Below are positions 1 to 8,229 of a stretch of 64,000 bases of DNA, one piece after another. The translations under genes and the position numbers were made by a program. This DNA is from Bin55 sp965203735. GTDB lineage: Bacteria; Pseudomonadota; Gammaproteobacteria; Pseudomonadales; Azotimanducaceae. The notes under the pieces were generated by a model. That model had not been told where the DNA came from, did no database searches, and saw only the letters and a program-made list of their open reading frames with translations. The stretch covers positions 3,224,001 through 3,288,000 of the forward strand of contig OZ241909.1 of NCBI GenBank assembly GCA_965203735.1, read 5' to 3'. Every line of letters starts with the position of its first letter. Within the stretch, counting starts at the first letter, position 1.

Positions 1-1465
1 ACCAAACTGGTGTCCAGTCAATTTCGGCATCTAGGTCAAGCTTCGGCGGTACGAAGTTGTAAGGGTGTCCTTGAGAGTTCAACTCTTCGGCGTTGTCTAG
101 TTGTAAATCGCTAAACAACTGAACGTCGTTAGGGTGAATCGCACCATTGCCTTCACTCAAGTCGCTAAATCGACATTTTTTACGAATCTCACTACCTTGA
201 ACCGAACCGGAATAGCGCTCGATCGCCTCGCAAAGCGCGCTGACCTCCGATTGTTCTTTCGTGCTTCCTTTACCAGCACTCTTGCTACGCAAGCTACGTC
301 GGAGAGAACTCAATGATCGACTTCTCATGCCGAAATTGCTTCCAGCCCAATAAACGTGCAACCACGGGTCGTTCTCTTGAGTCGTTCTCGAAAGCCAACT
401 TACAACACCACTGATCGGACTGACCAAGTGGCGATACTTGGCTAAAGTGACATCAGGTGTTACGCTTCGTGAGCCCCCGCTGTTACGACACGTTACATTA
501 CGTTCGTTGAGGCAAATCGGAACAGGTGGCCTGTCCGGACTCTTCAGTTCTTTGTCTCCGCACTCCGAACACTGAGGTCGACGCATCACAAAGTGATGTG
601 AAATTGCAAGAGTAGCCATGTTCATTGCAACTGCATGCCGATCGATTGGAGCTTTGTCTCCCAGCACAAGCCACTTGACAATTTCGCTCGAAGCAAGAGC
701 GCAGATTCCTTGGAGTACCTGGTTTTCTGCAGCAAATGGTTTGTAAGTTGCCTGTTCGCCACCCATGTGACGCAAGAATTCGTGAACTTCTTGATGGCTA
801 CGGAGCCGATGGCTCAAACAAGCCCAACAGGGACCTGTGCCGTCGGCATGGAACACCGGTCCAAACAATGGTTCGATGCCCCAGGGTCGAACCAACATCC
901 ATGGCGTCTTCGACGCAAGTTGGCGACGATTAACTTCTGCAAGACTGTTCGAGAGATAGTCTTCACAGACAATTACAGTGAGATGCGGTTTTGAATCAAC
1001 GATACCAACACCAGACTGTTCCAAATTACGCTTCAAAACGGTGCCATTTTCACTCACTGAAATACGCGATTGTTCGAGAGTCTGTTCTACCCAACGCGGT
1101 GTGGCTCCAAGCGAAGACCAATAAGCCGCGCGGCTTTGATCCAGTGAGTGGTCGGCAGAAATCACGTACCCCTTGGTGGACAGTGAGACGATGGCAGACA
1201 AAATATCGGCAAAACCATGAACCGAACCGCAAGCCCGAACTATGTCATCGAAGGTGTTGCTGCCATCCAGCAACGGGATCACATCGCTGTAGAGCTTTCC
1301 ATGAAGAAGTGTGTTGAATGATTCGGAAACCAGCAATGTCTGATGGTCGCCAATATCTTGAAATCTTAGGTGAGGGGTGAGTACAGGAAGGTTGACGAGA
1401 CCTAAGTCTTCTGTGGTTGTTCTTGACAAAATCCCTTGCGGTTTCGATGCTGCCTCTTCTGACAT
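1..1465 (-). CDS. Fused ThiF-like/YcaO TOMM cyclodehydratase (3' part cut by window edge)
   Basis: The minus frame is open from ATG 1465 to base 1, 488 codons with no stop, so the C-terminus lies outside the window. An in-frame TAG sits directly before the ATG and GGAAG lies about 10 nt upstream, which fixes the start. Residues 1-110 look like the peptide-clamp (RRE-type) region of TOMM cyclodehydratases, and 160-310 like the ThiF/E1-like part. That part has two Cys pairs (C213/C216 in GPCWAC, C299/C302 in QCSEC), the usual structural zinc site. Residues 395-420 hold the YcaO ATP-binding signature (SAGKGSTKEQSEVSALCEAI, then ERYSG). Known fused proteins of this type bind a leader peptide and use ATP to cyclise Cys/Ser/Thr to azolines, or activate other amides. 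It is the last visible gene of the operon, 32 nt after the AlkB-like gene. The exact modification is inferred; the family assignment is firm. Confidence 0.88.
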   Translation of the reverse strand, partial: MSEEAASKPQGILSRTTTEDLGLVNLPVLTPHLRFQDIGDHQTLLVSESFNTLLHGKLYSDVIPLLDGSNTFDDIVRACGSVHGFADILSAIVSLSTKGYVISADHSLDQSRAAYWSSLGATPRWVEQTLEQSRISVSENGTVLKRNLEQSGVGIVDSKPHLTVIVCEDYLSNSLAEVNRRQLASKTPWMLVRPWGIEPLFGPVFHADGTGPCWACLSHRLRSHQEVHEFLRHMGGEQATYKPFAAENQVLQGICALASSEIVKWLVLGDKAPIDRHAVAMNMATLAISHHFVMRRPQCSECGDKELKSPDRPPVPICLNERNVTCRNSGGSRSVTPDVTLAKYRHLVSPISGVVSWLSRTTQENDPWLHVYWAGSNFGMRSRSLSSLRRSLRSKSAGKGSTKEQSEVSALCEAIERYSGSVQGSEIRKKCRFSDLSEGNGAIHPNDVQLFSDLQLDNAEELNSQGHPYNFVPPKLDLDAEIDWTPVW

Positions 1466-1497
1466 CTAGAGCTTCCGACTCGAATCGACAATCGCTC

Positions 1498-3879
1498 TCA
1501 AGCCTGATTGGCAATCAAGTCGATCTCACTTTCAACCGAGGATGCAATTTCGGCAAAATCCACTTTCAACGAATCGAAATCTTCGTAGCCGCAGACGCTT
1601 GCGATCAGTGAGCGCACTTTTGGACGTAGCTCCTCTAATTCCGAATCCTCCTCGCTGATGAGACTCACAACCCCATGCAACTCACGATACGTGGTTGCAG
1701 CTCTTGCTAGCACTTCTGCTTCACAAGACCTAAAAACGGTAGAAGCGGAAGAAGCAGATTCTTCTAAATCGAATCCGTTACCCTTCATCTGAATGAACCG
1801 TGCGGTTGCCTCCATCCTGTCAATCATTTCTTGTACGCTGGCACCGAGACCGACCCCTGATTCGACTTGCGATGTAGACCACTCGATCAGATCTGAAAGT
1901 TGCGGTTCATTCCCTCTCGCCTTCTTGTGAATATCTCGCCGAGTTTCTTCGAACCGATCGGCAACTTTTGAATCTCCATACTCAAAGATACAGGATGCTC
2001 TCGTAAGATCGAATGCTTGTAATGGCTGAGAGTCGCCAATATGGGCTGCAAGTTCAGAAACCTGCATTGAAAGAAAGAGCTTGTTGTCCTCCGAGATGGG
2101 TGAGAACAAAAGATTATCCCTAGCAAGAGGTTTGATAGCCTGCTGAACGCTATTCCACAGTCGTGTTGTAGCATTGGTCGCCCAGCCATCAAAGAGAAGA
2201 AGCAGCTCAACTTCAACGCCTGGATATGACTCTCGGCTCGCAAGATCCCCCAAAACAATGGCAGCCACGCCACCACTTTTCTGAGTGTGTGACCTTTCTA
2301 CAAATTCTGCAACAGTAGCAGCAATTACAGCTCCGAGTGACGCTTCGGCTAGATTGGACAGAGCAATCATTGCTTCTGTTGGCGACAGATTCTGCCGAAC
2401 CACATGCATTCCAACTTGAAAGGCTTTATCGTTAGACCAATTGCGCACGATTTCAGCCGTTTCGATGGCTGTTGTCGAAGGCAGTTCTTCAATTTGCTCA
2501 CGCATTTCTTGAACGCTCATCTCATGCGTCCAATAGAGTCTCGCGAGTCCCCTTCTTGCTATAGATTCTTCTTCTTGGTTGGACAAGAATCCCTTCGGTA
2601 GATCGAGGTCCGTGAATTCTCTAACGTGCAGATTGTCTAGGAGTTCAGGGTTTCTTTCAATCCTGTGGGCAAGCCGAGGGGCTACACCGAATATCTCTAT
2701 GATGGTCTCAAAGTCATCCGGTCGAACGGCGGAAAGCTTGCTGTCATACGGACTCCAATCTTCGATTTCTGGATAGAACTTCTTACGCCACTGATCGACG
2801 AGCGGATCCATTTTGTCAAACCATCGTCTCGGACGAAGTACTAGGTTCATCATGTCTCCGTATGTGCCCGGCAGTTCTGGAGACTCATCTGGACGATTCT
2901 GAAGCTGGGGATAAATGCGAGTTGCCATCGCATGATGGTCTGCATGGCGTTGCATCTTGAAGAACATCCAGTTTGTGAACTTCCAATCAGCGTTCCAAGA
3001 ATGGCGCGGCGAGATCTTCTCCCAACGTCCATTGGGGAGAAGTACGCGACGCAATCCGTAGTGTTGAAAATAATTGCTTATTTTCATGGAAAAGACACAA
3101 CCCAACCCCAGAAATGCATAGATCGGAATCGCCCATACACCGCCCATGGAAACCACCAATCCATACCAGAACGCCACAAAGAGTGCGTAACGCCAGAATG
3201 GATTACTGTAGTGCCAGCGGGACAATTGACGCCGAGCTAGCCGTTCGCTGGCTACTTGCCAAGAATTAGTGAGATTGCTAACAAGCTCACGCGGGAAATA
3301 CTTCCAAAAGCTCTCGCCCTTGGGCGCAGACCCTACATCGTGCGGCGTACCGACTTTTGCATGATGTATGTAGACGTGCTCAGTGGCGTATTGTGGGTAG
3401 GACGCACATGCAAGCAGAAACTCACCAATCCGTCTCTCCCAAGTAGTGCGACGATGAACAAGTTCGTGCCCTATTACGAATACCGCCTGGGCTTCCATGG
3501 TCAGAAGAATAGCCAGTATCACATCTTCCCAGAGTGCAAACGCATCCACGACAAGGATTTGCCATAGACCGAAAATGAGTGTCGGAGGCCAAAGGAAAGC
3601 CCAAGTCCAAACCGGTATATTATACCAAACAAAAGACCTTTCGGAAACCCCTCGCGGATTCATGTTGAGACCATCTACCCCGAAGACCGGATCGAGGAAC
3701 GATGCGAGACTCATAAAGAGAAACGGTCCCAACATCCACCAACCACCATAGAGAAGCGCCAAGAACAACAGTGGGAAAACGGCTAGAGGTGAGTAGTGTG
3801 GAAGTGCGTTTAGAAACGACGGTTCGATGAACTGTGTGCTCTCCGATTTGGATGAATTTACATCGACTCCAGCCATCAT
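1498..3879 (-). CDS. AlkB-like diiron membrane oxygenase fused to GlnE-like adenylyltransferase domain
   Basis: Numbering here starts from the TTG at 3891; the ATG at 3879 is more likely the start. Residues 30-330 carry hydrophobic segments and all the histidine boxes of AlkB alkane monooxygenases in order: HELVH (142-146), EHVYIHH (171-177), the NYFQHYG element (273-279) and QRHADHHAMATRIY (314-327). Such enzymes hydroxylate hydrocarbon chains at a membrane diiron site. From about residue 395 the protein resembles the first half of glutamine-synthetase adenylyltransferase: FGVAPRLAHRIERNPELLDN, then LSNLAEASLGA, then a nucleotidyltransferase core at 545-568, then a C-terminal helical part ending in an LHGV..CGYEDFDSL pattern. 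The metal-binding D-x-D of GlnE reads E560-V-E562 here, so activity is uncertain. It lies 80 nt after the leader-toroid gene and 32 nt before the YcaO gene. AlkB assignment is firm; the GlnE-like call is by pattern only. Confidence 0.8.
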   Translation of the reverse strand: MMAGVDVNSSKSESTQFIEPSFLNALPHYSPLAVFPLLFLALLYGGWWMLGPFLFMSLASFLDPVFGVDGLNMNPRGVSERSFVWYNIPVWTWAFLWPPTLIFGLWQILVVDAFALWEDVILAILLTMEAQAVFVIGHELVHRRTTWERRIGEFLLACASYPQYATEHVYIHHAKVGTPHDVGSAPKGESFWKYFPRELVSNLTNSWQVASERLARRQLSRWHYSNPFWRYALFVAFWYGLVVSMGGVWAIPIYAFLGLGCVFSMKISNYFQHYGLRRVLLPNGRWEKISPRHSWNADWKFTNWMFFKMQRHADHHAMATRIYPQLQNRPDESPELPGTYGDMMNLVLRPRRWFDKMDPLVDQWRKKFYPEIEDWSPYDSKLSAVRPDDFETIIEIFGVAPRLAHRIERNPELLDNLHVREFTDLDLPKGFLSNQEEESIARRGLARLYWTHEMSVQEMREQIEELPSTTAIETAEIVRNWSNDKAFQVGMHVVRQNLSPTEAMIALSNLAEASLGAVIAATVAEFVERSHTQKSGGVAAIVLGDLASRESYPGVEVELLLLFDGWATNATTRLWNSVQQAIKPLARDNLLFSPISEDNKLFLSMQVSELAAHIGDSQPLQAFDLTRASCIFEYGDSKVADRFEETRRDIHKKARGNEPQLSDLIEWSTSQVESGVGLGASVQEMIDRMEATARFIQMKGNGFDLEESASSASTVFRSCEAEVLARAATTYRELHGVVSLISEEDSELEELRPKVRSLIASVCGYEDFDSLKVDFAEIASSVESEIDLIANQA

Positions 3880-3971
3880 TTTCTCAATCAACGTAGCGTC
3901 CGGTTCGGACGGAGCATCTCAATCAAATAGCCTTATGTTAGCACTGATTCTGCTTGTTTGACGGCGTCTGT

Positions 3972-5276
3972 TCATGCATCGAGGGACGCTACAAGACGAT
4001 TCAACGCCTCGATGCAATAGGCCGAAGTCACAGATTCAGAGCCGTGACCTATCTGGCCAACCGTTCCCCATTGCATCGATTGATCACCAAATGCTAGGAA
4101 TTCTGGCCAGCTTCCATCTTCCCGTTGATTACCTATGAAATGATCTATAAGCAGACTTGCATCGATTCGATCCAAGTGACCAATGTTGTACAAAGCCGAA
4201 ACTGCTTGAGCACTATGAAGGATGTTGCCAAATCCTCCAGATCCGTCGCGCGAGCTCATGATTCGTTCGACCAACACTGATTCCAAATTGCTAAGAGCAG
4301 GTGTTGCCCGCTTGATTGCTCTCGTAATCGCGTAGTAGATTGAGATTGAGTCGGGATACCATTTGGACGATCCATCGACATCGCCTTCCCGCAACAAGTG
4401 ATCCAGCCACCGTTGTGCATTCCTTGTCTCTGGGTGGTCTCCAAGATGAGCGATGAGATTGGCATTGACCACGGGATCGGCTTCGATGCGAAACTTCGAC
4501 ACGACATCTGGTTCGCCCTCCTCCAACATCCAAGTCATGTAGCGACCATCTACATCTTGATTGCCTAGTATTCCAGGTATGTTTCGTCCTAGAAAAATCC
4601 ACGGATGCGATTCAATTACAAGGGAACAGAGGGCAGTGCTGTCGAGATCTTTGGGCAGATGGCGGTAGTAACGCCAAAAACCAGGGTATTCCATTGTGTC
4701 CACCAAGTACTTTTTGGTACGAGCACAAAGAGTCTTGGCTTTGGTCTCGTTACAGCCCTCAATGGCTAGAACGCATAATGCGGACACAAACGGAGGCCGT
4801 TCATAGTGCCTCGGAATATCCGGGTCGGATAGATTGAATCGAATGCAGTGCCAAGCTCCGTTCTCATCCAAAGTTGATTCGACGAAATCCAAACCACGGC
4901 GGATGCTTTGCCTACCTTCCTCTATCAGTGATGCTGTAGAACGCGAATCTGCCGGTCCGTTTTTCGACGCGAATGCCTCGGGACGTCTTGGCGGAGCAGG
5001 ATCGTACATGGTCTTCTTGAGAAACTCGAGTGACGACGCTCCTGTTCTTGCCTCCTCACGTTCACTAGCACTGTACTTGCTCTTTGGTCTAAGCACTAAA
5101 TGCGAAATCGAATCGGACTCTTCATGCACGTGCAGTACATGCTCTTCGTCGATCACCCAACCGAATTCTTTCTTTAGTACCTTCTTCGGATCGGCTAGTA
5201 ATCGTTTCCTGAATTCACAATCATCATCGGCTCGAGCAAGAATGAGTTCTCTCAGGTTTGTGCAGTCTTCCATCAT
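3972..5276 (-). CDS. NHLP-type leader fused to terpene-cyclase-like alpha-toroid protein (candidate precursor)
   Basis: The protein has 434 residues. Residues 1-80 match the nitrile-hydratase-type leader of NHLP RiPP precursors: the EFRKRLLADPKKVLKKEFG stretch at 21-39, the HVLHVHEESDSISHLVL stretch, and an acidic end SASEREEARTGA (69-80) where such leaders usually end in a Gly-Gly. T78-G79-A80 could be a C39 cleavage site, since C39 enzymes also accept Gly-Ala. Residues 115-434 look like the alpha/alpha toroid of terpene cyclases and prenyltransferases: LDENGAW, DLDSTA at 210-215 (where class II cyclases have a D-x-D-D motif), GSGGFG and a QW-type repeat QREDGSW at 384-390. It lies 10 nt after the ABC gene and before the AlkB-like and YcaO genes. 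It may be a leader-tagged protein substrate or an enzyme that docks on the leader-binding machinery; sequence alone does not decide. Confidence 0.75.
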   Translation of the reverse strand: MMEDCTNLRELILARADDDCEFRKRLLADPKKVLKKEFGWVIDEEHVLHVHEESDSISHLVLRPKSKYSASEREEARTGASSLEFLKKTMYDPAPPRRPEAFASKNGPADSRSTASLIEEGRQSIRRGLDFVESTLDENGAWHCIRFNLSDPDIPRHYERPPFVSALCVLAIEGCNETKAKTLCARTKKYLVDTMEYPGFWRYYRHLPKDLDSTALCSLVIESHPWIFLGRNIPGILGNQDVDGRYMTWMLEEGEPDVVSKFRIEADPVVNANLIAHLGDHPETRNAQRWLDHLLREGDVDGSSKWYPDSISIYYAITRAIKRATPALSNLESVLVERIMSSRDGSGGFGNILHSAQAVSALYNIGHLDRIDASLLIDHFIGNQREDGSWPEFLAFGDQSMQWGTVGQIGHGSESVTSAYCIEALNRLVASLDA

Positions 5277-5286
5277 CGAATTTGCG

Positions 5287-8229
5287 TTAGGCGATCTGTC
5301 TCTTCACGAGATCCCTGAACTCCCCACCTAAGTCCATGAGTTCCTCAAAAGTGCCGCTTTGAACAGTCTTCCCTGCTTTCAACACATAGATTCGGTCGGC
5401 TTGTTGCAATGTGGATAGTCGGTGTGCGATTACGATCCGAGTCGATGTAAGAAGAGCCAAGTTCTGCATGACTTCGGCCTGGCTTTCGTTGTCGAGCCAG
5501 TTTGTAGCCTCGTCCAACAACATAACGCGAGGACTTCCAAGCAGCGCGCGCGCGATGCTTACTCGTTGCCCTTCGCCACCCGAAACCACTGATCTCCCAT
5601 CTCCCACCATGGTCATCATCCCCATTGGCATCGCTTTAATCTCCTGCTCGATGCTGGCTGCACGAGCTACCTGCCACACTTCATCGACAGCAGGCTCTTC
5701 GCGGTGAGCAACGATGTTGTCCCAAAGATCCTGAGGATGGAGTTGGACTGATTGAGGAACTGAACCGATTTGCCGACGCACTTGTTTTAGGTTGAGATGC
5801 CTAAGGTCTCGCCCGTCGTAGTAGACAGCACCCGCTGTGGGCCGCTCAAGTCCTAGAGCAAGTCTGAACAAAGTGCTCTTGCCAGCACCCGATTCACCTG
5901 CAATTGCAATGAACTCTCCGGGACGGGCGCGAATCGAAACATCATTGAGAATCAGAGGACCATCGGAATCGTACCTGAAAGATATTCGATCGAAAAGAAT
6001 ATCGCCTCGTAAGCTATCAACCGGTTCTCCCGATGTCTCATCTTCAGGTGTTGTCCTAAGCAACGGGCGCATCTGGTCAAATGCAGGCAATATTGCGACG
6101 ACCGTGCCGAACGACTCCCCGAATCGCGCAATTGCACCTTGAAACACAATGAACACGACGTAGATAATCAAAAAATCACCTATCGGAAGCGTACTATCGC
6201 CGAGAGTCATCACAGCAAGTATGAGCAACCCCGCTGCGACAAAAGGAAGCGCTACTCCAAACGCACGTGCATGTCCCTCGAGTGTTCCCACTTCGATTTC
6301 TGCCTGTTTCAGCTCTCGATACTCTTGTGCCCACATCGCGAAAGCGGAACCCTCCGCATTCTCGACTCTAAGCTTGGAAATGCCTCCAATAATTTCGAAG
6401 AGCAAGCCGGCTACTTGACGCACGGCTCTGATCATCTTCCCATGTGGAGAAATCTGGCGAATTCCCAAGTAAATCGTTACCAGTAGCGAAACTAGACTAA
6501 ACCCTAAGACGCAAACTCCAAGTGTGGAATCGTAGAAAAAGACCACACCAAATACAGGAAGGAGAAACAAAATCGACAAGAGACTATTGGCGATTACGCC
6601 CTGGACACCGTCTCGCAGATTCTGAAATGTCATTCCGGACATCGCTAGATCGCCACTTGGTTGGCTATGAAGTATTTCCGACGGAAGGCGCATTAGACGA
6701 TCCCAAAAAGCGGCTTCAAGTCTGGATGCGGCTCGACCCTCGAACCTCATGAAGGAATTGCTTTGCATGATTTGGAGCAACGTAGCAATCACTCCAATCA
6801 CAGCAAGAGCGATGGCTACCGCATAAAGCGCTTGGTAGCTTCCTCCTGTCACTAGGTGTGTAGCGACCAGCCCAAGTGCAAGTGCTGGAAGCAGACGTAC
6901 CATGCCGCCCAGCAATCCCGTTAGCACCAACTTTAAGACGTCCGTTCCGGACGAGTGGAAAGCGGTCTTAAGCAGATCGGTTGGACCTACTGACCTCGAG
7001 GGCAAGGGCTGATAGAACATCCAGGCTTCGTCCTTGAGATTTAGTGCTCTCTCTCGTGTAAGCCTGACACTCTTCTGATTCACAGGATCGAATTGCCGGT
7101 AGCTCCCAAAGATTGTGGGTATCAGGGCTACCGGTCGATCATTTTCGCGGTGAAACCCCAACAGGGCAGTACTGTCTTTGCTCCACCACTTGTTTGAGAC
7201 ATCCAAATGAACTTTTCTTGCTCGAACACCGGAAGCATCGAGAACGTCAGACAATTCAATGCTAGAGTCTGGTGCCACCGGATTCGCGGAAGTATGGAAC
7301 TGGATCCCATTGTGACGGCCTATGACTTTAAGCGCGTCAGCAAGTGCTGTATGTTCCGCTTGCCTCTCAAGTTCAGTGGATTGTTCATAGAGATTCAAAA
7401 GCCCTGATCGGGCAATTCGCTCTGCGAATCTACGACTTGTTGCTCGTTCTCGTTCGAGGTTGGCTTCGTCGACAACCGCAAGCCGACGATTGAGCCGTTC
7501 CATATGAAAGGTTGCGATGTGAAACGAAGTCAGTGCAGAGAACAACGCACCTTCCCTTAGAAGCGTTTCAGTGGATCTCGAAACAATGGTCACATCTTCG
7601 AGTACGGAAAGCCAACTCGTCCGCGTGAGTGGTACAACAGGTTCGTGTGAATCCAACGAAAGCTCCGTTTGATCGACCATGTCCATGAACAGACTCGAAC
7701 CTTGTGACGGGGTGGACACCCACACTACTCCCCGTCGTACACTCAGAGTACAAGGGTGCATTGATTCTTGAGTGTCAGAATCAGCGAATGCGGTGGGACG
7801 AGGCGGACGAGTGACGAATCTAGAAAGGGCATCCGTCACATTTGCAATCCACGAATCTATCTGTTGAGCTATTTCTTGGGTTTTAGCGTGAGCTAGCGAC
7901 TCCGTAGACAGTTGTTTAAGGTGGGCACTCGGAAGTCCCTTGCATATGAGGCTGAGAGACGTAGTCCCTTCTTCGTCTTTATATTCGTCGCGTTGTACGT
8001 TAGGTATCAGATTTCCTTTTCGGAGGCGTATCAGATGCTGAGGGGCAGCGCGATCCACACCGTCTCTCGACTCGATCATGAACAAATCGACAACGCCGTC
8101 TTGGACAAACCAAACACTATCGCTGTCATGAAGACTCACGGGACAATTTCCTGCACAAGGTACGGAGACACCCGAGTGCTCAGCAATGTCCCAGAGGGAC
8201 ATTTGTCCTGTGTTTCCGTTCTGCATCAT
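5287..8229 (-). CDS. NHLM bacteriocin system ABC transporter, ATP-binding/permease subunit
   Basis: This 980-residue inner-membrane exporter has the architecture of the second ABC protein of NHLM peptide-export systems. A long soluble N-terminal region (1-400) contains a cyclic-nucleotide-binding-like part. A six-helix permease follows (about 440-700), then an ATPase domain with Walker A GESGAGKS at 778, signature VSGGEGQ near 882 and Walker B VMLLDEATNWLD near 902. It has no C39 peptidase. Its ATG overlaps the stop of the C39 exporter by four bases (ATGA), implying translational coupling, and it ends 10 nt before the leader-toroid gene. It is expected to work with the C39 exporter and the short membrane-fusion protein to move the processed product to the periplasm. 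Family call is firm; cargo is inferred from context. Confidence 0.88.
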   Translation of the reverse strand: MMQNGNTGQMSLWDIAEHSGVSVPCAGNCPVSLHDSDSVWFVQDGVVDLFMIESRDGVDRAAPQHLIRLRKGNLIPNVQRDEYKDEEGTTSLSLICKGLPSAHLKQLSTESLAHAKTQEIAQQIDSWIANVTDALSRFVTRPPRPTAFADSDTQESMHPCTLSVRRGVVWVSTPSQGSSLFMDMVDQTELSLDSHEPVVPLTRTSWLSVLEDVTIVSRSTETLLREGALFSALTSFHIATFHMERLNRRLAVVDEANLERERATSRRFAERIARSGLLNLYEQSTELERQAEHTALADALKVIGRHNGIQFHTSANPVAPDSSIELSDVLDASGVRARKVHLDVSNKWWSKDSTALLGFHRENDRPVALIPTIFGSYRQFDPVNQKSVRLTRERALNLKDEAWMFYQPLPSRSVGPTDLLKTAFHSSGTDVLKLVLTGLLGGMVRLLPALALGLVATHLVTGGSYQALYAVAIALAVIGVIATLLQIMQSNSFMRFEGRAASRLEAAFWDRLMRLPSEILHSQPSGDLAMSGMTFQNLRDGVQGVIANSLLSILFLLPVFGVVFFYDSTLGVCVLGFSLVSLLVTIYLGIRQISPHGKMIRAVRQVAGLLFEIIGGISKLRVENAEGSAFAMWAQEYRELKQAEIEVGTLEGHARAFGVALPFVAAGLLILAVMTLGDSTLPIGDFLIIYVVFIVFQGAIARFGESFGTVVAILPAFDQMRPLLRTTPEDETSGEPVDSLRGDILFDRISFRYDSDGPLILNDVSIRARPGEFIAIAGESGAGKSTLFRLALGLERPTAGAVYYDGRDLRHLNLKQVRRQIGSVPQSVQLHPQDLWDNIVAHREEPAVDEVWQVARAASIEQEIKAMPMGMMTMVGDGRSVVSGGEGQRVSIARALLGSPRVMLLDEATNWLDNESQAEVMQNLALLTSTRIVIAHRLSTLQQADRIYVLKAGKTVQSGTFEELMDLGGEFRDLVKRQIA

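Noticed and set aside
134..1317. Several plus-strand open frames in the first 1.3 kb
   Set aside because: They lie opposite the YcaO gene, which has an unbroken minus-strand frame with clear family motifs; the plus-strand frames have no recognisable domains.
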